From: Manihot esculenta
Taxonomy: Eukaryota > Streptophyta > Magnoliopsida > Malpighiales > Euphorbiaceae
Direction of reading: 5' to 3'
DNA length: 64,000 bases
Assembly: GCF_001659605.2 (NCBI RefSeq)
Contig: NC_035176.2
Location: 33,536,716-33,600,715, forward strand
The notes under the pieces were generated by a model. It ran no database searches and was not told the origin of the DNA. It worked only from the letters and a program-made list of their open reading frames with translations. Positions 38,128 through 48,721 of this stretch are shown piece after piece. Each line of letters opens with the position of its first letter. The first letter of the stretch is position 1. The position numbers were made by a program, and so were the translations under genes.

Positions 38128-40179
38128 ATGGGGGATTCTGTCAGTGCTAATGGCGATCATAACGATAGGATTCAGAATTTGATAGCTGCAAGGAAGTCAT
38201 TGAAGCTAAGCTTAGACAGGTCAAAAGCTTTAGGGTTTGCTCTTGAGAAAGCAGGACCTAGATTAGATGAGATTAAACAAAGATTGCCATCTCTGGAGGC
38301 GGCTGTACGCCCCATTCGTGCTGATAAGGACGCCCTTGCTGCTGTTGGTGGCCACATTAACCGTGCTGTTGGTCCTGCTGCGGCAGTGCTTAAGGTTTTT
38401 GATGCTGTTCATGGGCTAGAAAAGTCGCTTTTATCAGATCCAAAAAATGATCTCCCTGGGTATTTGTCTGTGTTAAAGCGCCTTGAGGAGGCATTGAGAT
38501 TTCTGGGGGATAATTGTGGATTGGCAATTCAGTGGTTGGAGGATATAGTGGAGTATTTAGAGGATAATACAGTGGCGGATGACCGGTACCTCACTAATCT
38601 GAAGAAGTCGTTGAAGAGTCTTAGGGAATTCCAAAGTGATGATCAAAAGGCTCGCCTTGATGGTGGACTTTTAGATGCTGCGCTTGATAAATTGGAAGGC
38701 GAGTTTCGACGGCTCTTGACAGAACATAGTGTGCCACTCCCAATGTCGTCACCTTCATCCCTCGGTCAGCAGGCAGTAATTGCTCCATCGCCATTACCTG
38801 TAACTGTTATTCAGAAGCTGCAAGCCATTCTTGGGAGGTTGATTGCCAATAATAGACTTGAAAAGTGCATATCAATTTATGTTGAAGTTCGTGGTTCAAA
38901 TGTTAGAGCTAGTCTGCAGGCTCTTGATTTGGATTATCTTGAGATCTCCATAGCTGAATTCAATGATGTGCAGAGCATAGAAGGCTATATAGCTCAGTGG
39001 GGCAAACATTTGGAGTTTGCAGTGAAGCATTTGTTTGAAGCGGAGTACAAGCTTTGTAATGATGTGTTTGAGAGGATAGGATTGGATGTGTGGATGGGAT
39101 GCTTTGCCAAGATAGCTGCTCAAGCAGGTATTCTTGCATTTCTTCAATTTGGGAAGACTGTTACAGAAAGCAAGAAAGACCCAATCAAGCTTTTGAAGTT
39201 GCTGGATATATTTAAATCTCTTAACAAGTTAAGGCTGGATTTCAACAGGCTCTTTGGTGGGGAAGCCTGTATGGAGATCCAAAACCTCACAAGGGACCTC
39301 ATTAAGAGGGTCATTGATGGGGCATCCGAGATTTTCTGGGAACTTCTGGTTCAGGTAGAGTTGCAGAGGCAGATCCCCCCTCCTCTGGATGGGGGTGTAC
39401 CAAGACTAGTAAGCTTTATTACTGATTACTGTAATAAGCTTCTTGGGGATGACTATAAGCCCATTCTGACCCAGGTTCTGGTCATTCATCGAAGTTGGAA
39501 GCACGAAAGGTTTCAGGAGAGGCTCCTTGTTACTGAGGTACTGAATGTGATAAAAGCCATTGAGCTCAATGTGGAGACTTGGACAAAGGCTTATGAAGAC
39601 ACCATCCTATCTAACCTTTTTGCTATGAACAACCACTACCATTTGTACAAGCATTTGAAAGGGACAAAACTTGGGGATCTCTTAGGGGATTCTTGGTTAA
39701 GAGAACATGAGCAGTATAAGGACTATTATGCTACGATCTTCTTGAGGGACAGTTGGGGAAAGCTTCCGGGTCATCTAAGTCGGGAAGGTCTTATTCTTTT
39801 CTCAGGTGGGCGTGCCACTGCACGTGATCTTGTCAAGAAAAGGCTGAAAACTTTCAATGAAGCTTTTGATGAAATGTACAAGAAGCAATCAAACTGGGTT
39901 ATGCCAGAGAGAGACCTCAGGGAGAAGACGTGCCAGTTGATAGTGCAGGCCGTTCTTCCTGTTTATCGGAGTTATATGCAGAACTATGGGCCTTTAGTTG
40001 AGCAGGATGGAAGTTCAAGTAAGTATACTAAATACTCTGTGCAGGTCTTAGAGCAGATGCTTGCCTCACTATTTCAGCCAAGGCCAGGAAGATATGGAAG
40101 TTTCAAAGGTAGGCAGTCTAATGAGAAATTCAACAATGGGGTAGCAGATCTTCGGCGTACAGCATCTGCGGTTGTGTGA
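38128..40179 (+). CDS. EXO70G: Exocyst subunit EXO70, intronless G-like clade
   Basis: A 683-codon single-exon frame with an EXO70 fold. The N-terminal part (residues 10-200) is helical, with the signature blocks LPSLEAAVRPIRADKDAL, GGHINRAVGPAA and FLGDNCGLAIQWLEDIVEYL. The C-terminal EXO70 domain (about 270-650) holds FAMNNHYHLYKHLKGTKLGD, RDSWGKLPGHL and FNEAFDEMYKKQSNWVMPE. EXO70 joins the octameric exocyst complex, which tethers secretory vesicles to the plasma membrane through lipid contacts. The lack of introns argues against the multi-exon EXO70A clade despite common 'A1-like' labels. The N-terminal sequence resembles EXO70G1/G2 as I remember them. The C-terminus is basic, ending GRQSNEKFNNGVADLRRTAS and a few residues. 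Clade assignment needs a tree. Confidence 0.93.
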   Translation: MGDSVSANGDHNDRIQNLIAARKSLKLSLDRSKALGFALEKAGPRLDEIKQRLPSLEAAVRPIRADKDALAAVGGHINRAVGPAAAVLKVFDAVHGLEKSLLSDPKNDLPGYLSVLKRLEEALRFLGDNCGLAIQWLEDIVEYLEDNTVADDRYLTNLKKSLKSLREFQSDDQKARLDGGLLDAALDKLEGEFRRLLTEHSVPLPMSSPSSLGQQAVIAPSPLPVTVIQKLQAILGRLIANNRLEKCISIYVEVRGSNVRASLQALDLDYLEISIAEFNDVQSIEGYIAQWGKHLEFAVKHLFEAEYKLCNDVFERIGLDVWMGCFAKIAAQAGILAFLQFGKTVTESKKDPIKLLKLLDIFKSLNKLRLDFNRLFGGEACMEIQNLTRDLIKRVIDGASEIFWELLVQVELQRQIPPPLDGGVPRLVSFITDYCNKLLGDDYKPILTQVLVIHRSWKHERFQERLLVTEVLNVIKAIELNVETWTKAYEDTILSNLFAMNNHYHLYKHLKGTKLGDLLGDSWLREHEQYKDYYATIFLRDSWGKLPGHLSREGLILFSGGRATARDLVKKRLKTFNEAFDEMYKKQSNWVMPERDLREKTCQLIVQAVLPVYRSYMQNYGPLVEQDGSSSKYTKYSVQVLEQMLASLFQPRPGRYGSFKGRQSNEKFNNGVADLRRTASAVV

Positions 40180-41840
40180 TAGTTTGACGATTACCCTGAT
40201 AGGGAACCACACTAAATATATGCTTCCGCAGATAGATGGTCAATCCTTGTTGTGTACATATCGGCATCCTTAAGGGCTTGGAAGTTGTTTCGGGGAATCT
40301 TTCTTTTACGAGAGGAACAGTCTCTTGCTTAGAATTCTGCCAGAAGGATAGCTGAGAAGAAATTTCTTAAGCTCCTTAAACGCGACATAAACTATTTACA
40401 ATGTGTAGGGGGTTCTGCAAAACCGAGGTAATCTTGAGGAGTGCTAGACGTTATAGTGGTAGCGTACATGGGACTTACCTAAAATCGTAGATAATACTTG
40501 GAGGTGTAGCTAATAATTTTAATTTATTTTTTACCCATTGATTGATCAAGTTAATAGAGGGCGGCTGTAAACACCTTGAATGCTAGATTTTCATGTGCAA
40601 TTCTTCAATATTAATAGTAATTATAGGTCTAGCCGGAATGACATTATTTGGCGATCAAAATTCTGAATGGTCATACAAGTTTGGGGATTTCCTTGATGGA
40701 TGATTTTGTCCTATGCCGTTGTTACATATGTGTGCATTACAGCCTTGAGTCTACTAAAAAGCAAGAACATTGCAGGCAATAAAGTATTGTTCAATTTATG
40801 TAGTCTTTATTTGATTTATAGAATTTCTTCCTGGTTTAATTAATTTTACAGCATCTGATTTAAGCTTTTCATGCATCTCTTATTCAATTTTGTAGAAGAG
40901 AATGGTGCAGTTTTGAGCAGTATCAGTTCTTTCAATAGATATGGATTTTGATTGATTTAGACTCTGCACGAGATGAAACATTCGACTTTCTTCCAGGTTT
41001 AATTCAAGGGCATCCAATATCAAACTTTTGAGTTGCTCATTTTAGTAACTGGTTGGCTGGATTTTAAGGAATGACCCCAAGACCAGAAACTTTTGAATTA
41101 TGAAACGTTACTGATACAAGGACCTTGAAATTTTTCCTATTACTAACATACCGAAATTCTCCCATCAGAATCGTTGCTCCACGCAAAGCCTCCGCCCTTT
41201 TTATCTTTCCCCACGATGATCATCTCTTAGAATTTTCAGGTTTTCTGATCCCGTGCCCGTAAGTTTATTATTATTATTATTTTATTATTTCTTTGCCAAT
41301 TACTTCAAGTGCTCTGCTTATTTCCAAATGATTTAGATAGCTCTGCTGCTGCTGCTGTTTAACTCATCGATCAAAAGGAGTAATAATTCTCGACATCTGA
41401 GTTCAATTATGAGCTTTAGATACATCATAAGACTACAGAAAGCTTGAGTTCAACATGAGGATGAGATTTCTTTAAAAAGAAAAGAAAATAAAAGAAAAAA
41501 CCAACTTGAACGAATCATTGACAATTTCCACCAACTCACGCAGAAATTACTAGTTTGGTCATTTTACAAGGCGAAGACGCAAAATAGGCAGGCATATTTC
41601 ACATGAACAAAACTTCTTTCCTATTCAACCCACTGGCACTGGCACTGGTTCATTCATCCGTCCCGAGGACCTGCAATCAGGAATCTGGTGGTTTTTTTTT
41701 TCGAAGGAATCTGTTTGTTATTCAAGTTAAAAAATGTTTTCATTCTGAAGATAAATACATAAAAATATGATTTCATTTGGAAAAAAACAGCACGATTATG
41801 TGGATGTGGTGGCTCCATATACATATAAATATAAATAGTC
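40180..41840. other. EXO70 3' UTR and intergenic DNA
   Basis: The first several hundred bases after the EXO70 stop are the likely 3' UTR. The remainder has no recognisable gene, RNA or mobile element. The receptor kinase pseudogene converges from the right. Confidence 0.5.
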
Positions 41841-44800
41841 TCAGTAGAGTTTTCCTTTGATCGTTTGTAGCTTAGCAGTGACATCTCTGATGCTCATCCT
41901 TTCACTGGGTAATTCAGCAGAGCAAGCTACCCCTATTTCGAATATTAAAATCAGGCAATCTTCAACTCCATGAGGATCAATACTTCTCATCTTTTCTATC
42001 ATTTCCTGAATAAGACTTGGATCCAAGATTTTCATCACTCCATCTGGTAAGGCTGCCTCTGCATAGTTATGAAGGTTGAATACTTCATTAAACAATTCAT
42101 CGGTTCGTCTATTTCCTGTGAACATCTCTAACAATAAAATTCCATAACTGTATATATCACCACATGTTGACACCTCATTTCCAATACCATATTCTGCATT
42201 GTTAAAAAAAATAATAATAAATTCAAAGAAATCTCTTAGCAGATTGTCAAGGAAAGGAAATATTACACTGTTAATGTCCAAATATGCTTCTTATTGAGAA
42301 GTATGCTAATGCTATACCTGAAGCAATGTAACCTATGGATCCTCTTACTCCAATGGTGCTTGATTGATTGACAGGATAGATAATAGTGGTTTCTGGGAAG
42401 AATCTTGCCAAGCCAAAATCTGCCATATTTCCGACCATTTCACCATCGAGGAGAACATTACTTGGCTTTAGATCACAATGAATTACAGGCGACTCGTAAC
42501 CATGGTGAAGATACTCTAGTGCATTAGCAACATCAATGACGATGCTTAATCTCTGGTGGAATTTCAAGTTCCTTGGTGACTCATGTGCCTCATTGGTTAT
42601 AAACATTGGATATAACCAGTCGTGTAGATTTCGATTAGACATGAATTCATAAACTAGAGCCTTGAAATCATTTCCTTGGTGATCTACACTGGAGCATACG
42701 GTCACGAGCTTTACAAGATTTCGATGTTTAACATTGCGTAAGACCTCGCATTCTGCCTTGAAACTTTTGGCGGCTCCAGGGTGCAAAAGGTTTAACACCT
42801 TGACAGCAAAGACTTTTTTCGTCCCTATCAAGTATGCCTTTATACACCGAGCCGAGACTACCCACACCAAGCAAATTAGATGACGAGAATCCATCAGTAG
42901 CTTTAAGTAGAGTTTGAAAAGACACTAGAATTTTCCATCCTCTGAAGACCTTGAACTTGAAGTGGGTTCTACTCTTTTCCTCTTAGCTAGAAAAAGAAAC
43001 AGAGAAAACAGAGCCAGTGCTGCACAAAGAGACCCAGAAGCAGCAGCTATTATCAGTTTCATAGAAAGGCTACCTGTTTTAGATTTGGTCTCTTTAAAGT
43101 TGCATTGGGGCATATGAAATTCTGCCATGCCACCGCAGAGTTTACTATTTCCTGCAACTGAAGTTGCACTTGCATTCTTAAAGATTCCCCCTTCTGGTAC
43201 CATGCCCTCAAGATCATTAAAAGATAAATTCGATCTCCGCAACAAGAGAAACTCCTCAAAAAATTTTGGAATAGTTCCTGTCAGATTGTTGTGAGAAAAA
43301 TCTAAAACTTGGATACCCTTCAACGAACTTAAGGACATGGGAATGGATCCTTTGAACGTATTGTCTTTCAAGTACACATATTCCAAACTTGTGCAACTGC
43401 CGAGGCTACTAGGAATTTCTCCAGACAACATGTTATTAGAAATATCCAATCTTCCCAGATTGGACAAAAGTCCTACTTCCACTGGAAGAAAATCAGTCAA
43501 ATAGTTTCGGGATAGGTTCATATAGATTGCCAAGGATGGGATGCTTACAATTTCTCTGGGGATTGTACCACTAAGATTGTTTTGACTGAGAGCAAATGAC
43601 TGTAAATTTTGGCACTTTCCAAGACTTGGAGGGATGCTACCAAACGAATTATTTTGGTGCAGGTGAAGATAGATCAGCAATGTTAAATTTCCTAGGTGGA
43701 ATGTTACCATACAATTTATTTCCACGCAAATCCAACTTCTGCAGCTTTTGAAGTTGTCCAATTTCTTCACGAATTGCGCTTACCGCTTGTCTCCCATATA
43801 TAACATCTCCAAGTTGACCAAATTTCCAAACCCAGATGGGATGCTTCCAGATATCTGATTATCATTCAAGGTCATTATTGAGAGGCTGGTGAGGTTGGTG
43901 ATTGAAGCAGGCAGTAATCCTCCAAAATTGTTGTAATGTATAGCCAACAGCTCCAAGCGAGTTACAATTGCTTACAGAGGACAAAAAGTTCAAGTCACCA
44001 GTTCGTCCAGTTCCAAGATGGTTGGCGGAGATACTGAGCCACCAAAGCTTATGCAACTTCTCCAAAGAAGGAACATTCCCAGTAAGCCCATTAGCTGCAA
44101 CAGTCAGCCTTTCCAAGTTTGAAGCATTGGATAAAGAAGCAGGAATGGACCCAGTAAACTGGTTATCACCAATGTTAAACTCTACCAATTTGGGACAAAT
44201 GTTACCCAAGTTTTGAGGGTATAGTTCCTTGAAGTCGATTTTGTGGTAAACCAAATACTTTCATGTGAGAAAGATTGTATAAAGAGGGAGGGACGAGGCC
44301 AGACAGCATGTTTGCACCCACAGAAAGAAAATATAATTTGTTTAATTGGCCAATGGTATTAGGTATGCTTCCACAAAGATTGTTTGAGGTTGTCAGGAGT
44401 CCCTGTAGAGATGAAAGGTTCCCAAGAAATGGTGGGAGCCCTCCAGTTAGATTGTTGAACTCGATAACTAAGATACGAAGCTTCGATAAGGAAATGAAAT
44501 CTTCTGGAATTCTTCCAACCAAACTGTTAGAACCAAGACTCAAGAACTTCAAGGTTGGAGCAACCAGATATAGTGCTTGGAATTTCACCGGTGAGCATAT
44601 TATCCCCCAAGTAAAGATACTGTAGCCTGCGCGGACGGCCAATTTCTTGGGGGATTTCGTGGCCGAGGGAGTTATTTTGAAGATGCAAGGCACGTAGAAA
44701 GCTCAGGTTTCCCAAGTGTGGGGATATAGACCCTTGAAGGAGGTGCTTGTTGCTACATGTAACGCCATTCCACTGGCAAAAATGAAGAGAAGAATTCCAG

Positions 44801-44958
44801 GAACTAAGGATGCCAAGAGGGTCAGTAGTGATCTTGGCCTTGATTTGAAGCAATGCAAGCTGATGAGTTTCATTTCCTGCTCTAACTGCAGAGCCAAAGC
44901 ACAGTAAAAGAACTGTAGTATGCAAGCAGAAATATGAACTGGAGAGGGAAAACGCCAT
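41841..44958 (-). pseudogene. LRR receptor-like kinase pseudogene, subfamily XII (EFR/FLS2/Xa21-like), seven frameshifts
   Basis: The pieces follow the full plan of an LRR-XII immune receptor kinase. A signal peptide is followed by the N-terminal LRR cap (DPLGILSSWNSSLHFCQWNG), about 20 LRRs of plant type, a transmembrane helix (about 43090-42980), and a kinase with P-loop [11 protein letters not shown], lysine motif FAVKVLN, non-RD catalytic loop HCDLKPSNVLL and DFG. One intron (42317-42194) lies before EYG, its usual place in the subfamily. Reading frame is lost at about 44545, 44216, 43955, 43783, 43695, 42931 and 42818. Most look like one-base changes, the last in a run of six A residues. 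The activation-segment APEYG reads ASEYG. Coding character is otherwise well kept, so inactivation looks fairly recent. Neighbouring genes are intact, which argues against sequencing error. Confidence 0.9.
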
Positions 44959-46174
44959 GAAAAATGAAGAATATATTCAAATGATTTAGAGTTGTGTTGA
45001 CATGAAAGGTATATATATAATACACATTGACAGTTGAAGTTGAAGGTTGGTGGGGTGACTTTTGTTGCCGGCTGTGGCTGGTTGCTGCATTTGTATAAAC
45101 TATTAATGGCGTGAGATGAAAATAAAATTAATTCAAAGGATTACGTCGTAATTGAAGACATAAACGTGGCCCTTCCTGTTTGGTCTGGAAAGCTTCACTT
45201 TCAAACCGGCTGGGTTTCCATCAGAAATCATGGATATGTAATTACGTACAAGTGAAAACAGCAGCATACTAAAGACAAATGCATAAAACAATTCAGGGAT
45301 ATGACGCTGCCTAGGTATCAGATTTGAAAATTCATATATCAATCGCAGTTTTTTCCCCTTTTCTTTAGTCACATAAAGGTAGATTCATTTCAAAATTAAT
45401 TCTTTTTTAGAAAAAGGAAATTAACAAAACGGCTAAAAAAGAAATATGAATAAGAAACCTGAGGTTTCCATCAACAAGTTTGAGGCCCATATTGTTATAA
45501 TAGACTTGAACCTTTTAACTGATGAACATGCTTAAGAAATAAATAAAAAAAAATTATAAAATTATTTTATTGTTTAAAAATTTAAAGTGTATAATAAATA
45601 TTTTAAAAATAATAATATTTTTTTCAACCAACAATTTAAAATTATAAATATGAGTTCAACACAGGTTGAGACAAACAAGTAAACTTTTCTCACAAGTTTC
45701 GATTACATTACCTAGTATATGCCTCCTGCTTCATTTTCATTTCCGCGTGGCTTAAAAGTTCCATCCATCTCCGTTTTCTCAATGGACATATTTTAAATGT
45801 AATGTAAATACGTATTTTCATGTAATTCAAACCTTATAATTAATTATGATGAAATTTACACAAAATTTAACATTATTAATAATTACAATAAAAACTCACA
45901 GATTTAATCTGGTGGTAGATACATTTGAATAAATCTGAAAATATCATATTCTATTTTTCCATCCCAATTTCATTTCAAAAGAAAAAATATATATAATAAA
46001 ATTATTAATATATGCAATTTTTCAATAAAATGAGTAATTATCTCTTAAATTCCTTTTTCTCGTATTTCTTATTGGAAAATCCTTATGTTTAAATTCACGG
46101 CAATCAATTATGGCAAGAACTAGAACATATTATTGACTGACCAAACCTTAATTAGGTAAGAGCAATTCAATTAA
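44959..46174. other. Upstream region of the kinase pseudogene and AT-rich intergenic DNA
   Basis: A TATA-like run lies at about 45009-45021, some 55 bp upstream of the old start codon on the minus strand. The remainder is AT-rich and has no gene. The last 11 bases (AATTCAATTAA) form the candidate left target duplication of the LINE. Confidence 0.5.
46164..46174. repeat. Candidate LINE target duplication, left copy
   Basis: AATTCAATTAA here equals 55803-55813 just after the LINE poly(A). It is AT-rich, so chance similarity is not excluded. Confidence 0.5.
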
Positions 46175-47056
46175 TTAAGAGTATAGTATAATTTTTCCAT
46201 TTAAAATTTGTTGGCTATAAGATATATATTGTATTTGGTGGGGCAAAGAGACCAGAAAAAAGTGGATTCATTGGATAGTTTTGAATAAAATGTGCAAACC
46301 AAAGCTATAGAGATTTGAAAAAGTTTAACATGATTTTTTTGGCTAAACAGAAATGACACATTATTTCTAATCCAAATTTTTACATGACACGTGTTCTTAA
46401 TGGCCGATATTTTTCTCTTTCATCTTTTAAGCAAGCTAGGCAGGGATCTCAACCATTTTGGACTTGGCAAAACATTCTCTAGGAAAGACAGGTTTTAGAG
46501 GAAGGTATCAGGTGGAATTTTAATAATGGGAACTCCATTTTTTGTAAAAGTGGCAGATGGATTTCAAAATCTTTTCCAAATTGCCCTCAAATTAAAGCAG
46601 ACGCAAATTCTTCCAATTGTTTGGCATCTCAGCTCGTTGATAATGGCTCTCTTTTATGGAATATACGCAAACTCATGAAAGTTTTTGAAGAGGAAGAAGT
46701 TAAGAACATGAGCATTCTATATCAATGTTTAGGGATGGTGACAGCCTGGTTTGGCATTTTTCCAATTCATATTCTTACTTAGTAAAGTCAGGGTATTGAG
46801 TAGCATGTGAAATGAAATGAAGGAAATAAGTCTCAGTTCCAAACAAGCAGGTCCGGATCCCATGACCTTTGCAGCCAAGAGAGCTATGAGAAAACAAATC
46901 TGGAGCCCCCAACTTTGGGCTTTTTGCAAAATTAGGGGTGGGAGAAAACTTATTTGTGGGTTTAGGGTTGGAGATAAATTATTTGCGGATTTGGGGTTGG
47001 ACTGCCACGTGGCAGTCAAAAAGAAAACTTGCCGCCTGTTTAACAGACGCCAGAGC

Positions 47057-47136
47057 CTGGCGCCATTTTAAATGGCGCCAGTCATTATTTATTTATTTTT
47101 TTAAGAATGGTCTGGCGCCACTTAGAGTGGCGCCAG
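47057..47136. repeat. Two GGCGCC hairpin palindromes in the left TIR
   Basis: CTGGCGCCA and TGGCGCCAG flank TTTTAAA, and a second pair flanks CTTAGAG, within 80 bp. The right arm (48278-48355) has the mirrored pair, and a lone half lies at about 47401. Confidence 0.9.
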
Positions 47137-47240
47137 GCCATTCTTTTCTTTTTTTTTATTTTTTTTTATAAAATTATAAAATAATATTATTATATAATTA
47201 AAAATTACTCATATTATTTAACAATAATATTATATATTAT

Positions 47241-47590
47241 TTAAAATATTATAATTATATTAATTAATTAATATATGAGTGTATAAATATTTAAAATTAT
47301 AAAAATTAAATTTATTTTTATTAGACTGCTATTATGCAGTCGTACAGAATAATATTAATATCCTAATATTTTAGAGAATTATGAAATATACCATTCTAAG
47401 TGGCGCCAGGCCATTATTTATTTTATTTATTTTTTATTTATTAAAATATTATAATTATATTAATTAATTAATATATGAGTGTATAAATATTTAAAATTAT
47501 AAAAATTAAATTTATTTTTATTGAATTGCTATTATTCAGTCGTATATAATAATATTAATATCCTAATATTTTAGAGAGTTATGAAATATA
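47241..47590. repeat. Direct duplication of a 150-bp unit at 200-bp period inside the TIR element
   Basis: 47241-47390 and 47441-47590 are nearly identical AT-rich units. The 50-bp spacer contains half of a TIR palindrome (AGTGGCGCCAGGCCATT), so the original duplication probably started inside the arm. Confidence 0.88.
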
Positions 47591-47604
47591 TTATTATATA
47601 ATTT

Positions 47605-47925
47605 GATAACTGCCGGACTTTTCTCACTCTAAGGGAAATTAAATCCGAAAAAGTGAAATAGGTCTAAGGTCTCAGAAACCCACTTTATTTAGCCGGTCCA
47701 GCATATTCGGTCCTGATCCAGACACGGGACAGATCGAGTTGCCTGCGAGTCTGGATCCAGCACGAGGAGTCCAGCCTTGTGATGTGACTTGAAGAAGGAC
47801 AGCAAACCCAGTCAATTCGCAGCTCTGCTCGCATGCGCGCTGAAGAAATTAAATAACCGTCTGACGTGAAAAGAGTCTTGACATTTCCGTACTAACGATC
47901 TAAGTAGTTTCGGTTGTAATTAAAT
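47605..47925. other. GC-richer segment of unknown origin in the core of the TIR element
   Basis: About 320 bp beginning near CTGCCGGACTTTTCTCACTC has much higher GC than the AT-rich sequence on both sides. It encodes nothing recognisable. It could be captured host DNA or a further small insertion. Confidence 0.5.
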
Positions 47926-48721
47926 AATATTAGATATTTTTATAATAATAATTTTTTTTATAATTTTAATATATTAATATTGAATAAATTTTATTATTAA
48001 TTTTTAAATAAAAAATTACTGTAATTTATAATTTCATAATTATAAAATTAATATTATATTGCGATTAGATATATAAAAACAATTCGATTGTGATTAGATA
48101 TATAAAAATAATTTAATAATATTATATATATTTATTTAATGATAAAATTTTTTATTATTTTAATAAATTAATACAATAATATTATTATTAAATAATATCA
48201 GTAATTTTTTAATTATATAATAATATTATTTTATAATTTTATAAAAAATAAAAAAAAATAAAAAAAATAAAGAATGGCCTGGCGCCACTCTAAGTGGCGC
48301 CAGGCCATTTTAAAAAAAAAAAAATAATGCCTGGCGCCATTTAAAATGGCGCCAGGTCCTGGCGCCGGTTAAACAAGCGGCAGGTTTTCTTTTCGGCCGC
48401 CACCTGGCAGTCCAACCTCAAATCCGCAAATAATTTATCTTCAACCCTAAATCCAAAAATAAGTTTTCTCCCGCCCCTAATTTTGTAAAAAACCCCCCAA
48501 CTTCCTCCAAAATTGGCAGTTTTCCTTTGGAGACTTCTTCAAGATAAGTTGCCAATACGAATACAATACTTAAAAAAATTATCCCGGCTGCTAATGATTT
48601 GTGCAAGTTTTATGGAGAACCTGAAACCTCAGTTCACTTATTCTTTCCTTGTCCAAGAGCAATACAAGTCTGGTTTCTTTCCCCTTTCATGCTACGATTT
48701 TCTGATTTAAGGGGTTGGGAG

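Larger units (their letters stand above)
46916..48493. mobile_element. Non-autonomous TIR element (MULE-like), inserted in the LINE
   Basis: It has long terminal inverted repeats of about 235 bp. Both ends share TTAGGGGYGGGAGAAAACTT, GATAAATTATTTGCGGATTT and GGTTGGACTGCCA in inverted orientation. The flanks are CCCCCAACTT at 46906-46915 and 48494-48503, a 10-bp duplication within the 9-11 bp range of Mutator-like elements. Removing the element restores a LINE reading frame through WSPQLPPKLAVFLWR. There is no transposase. Each arm holds two GGCGCC-based hairpin palindromes. The exact outer boundary can shift by a few bases because the duplication and the TIR overlap in C/G runs. Confidence 0.85.

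Noticed and set aside
38128..40179. EXO70A1 as the name for the exocyst gene
   Set aside because: EXO70A genes have many introns and a different N-terminus; this one is intronless with the SLEAAVRPIRADKDAL block of the G-like proteins.
42271..42894. Kinase fragment as an independent short gene
   Set aside because: It continues on both sides into LRR and C-lobe pieces in other frames, so it is part of one pseudogene.
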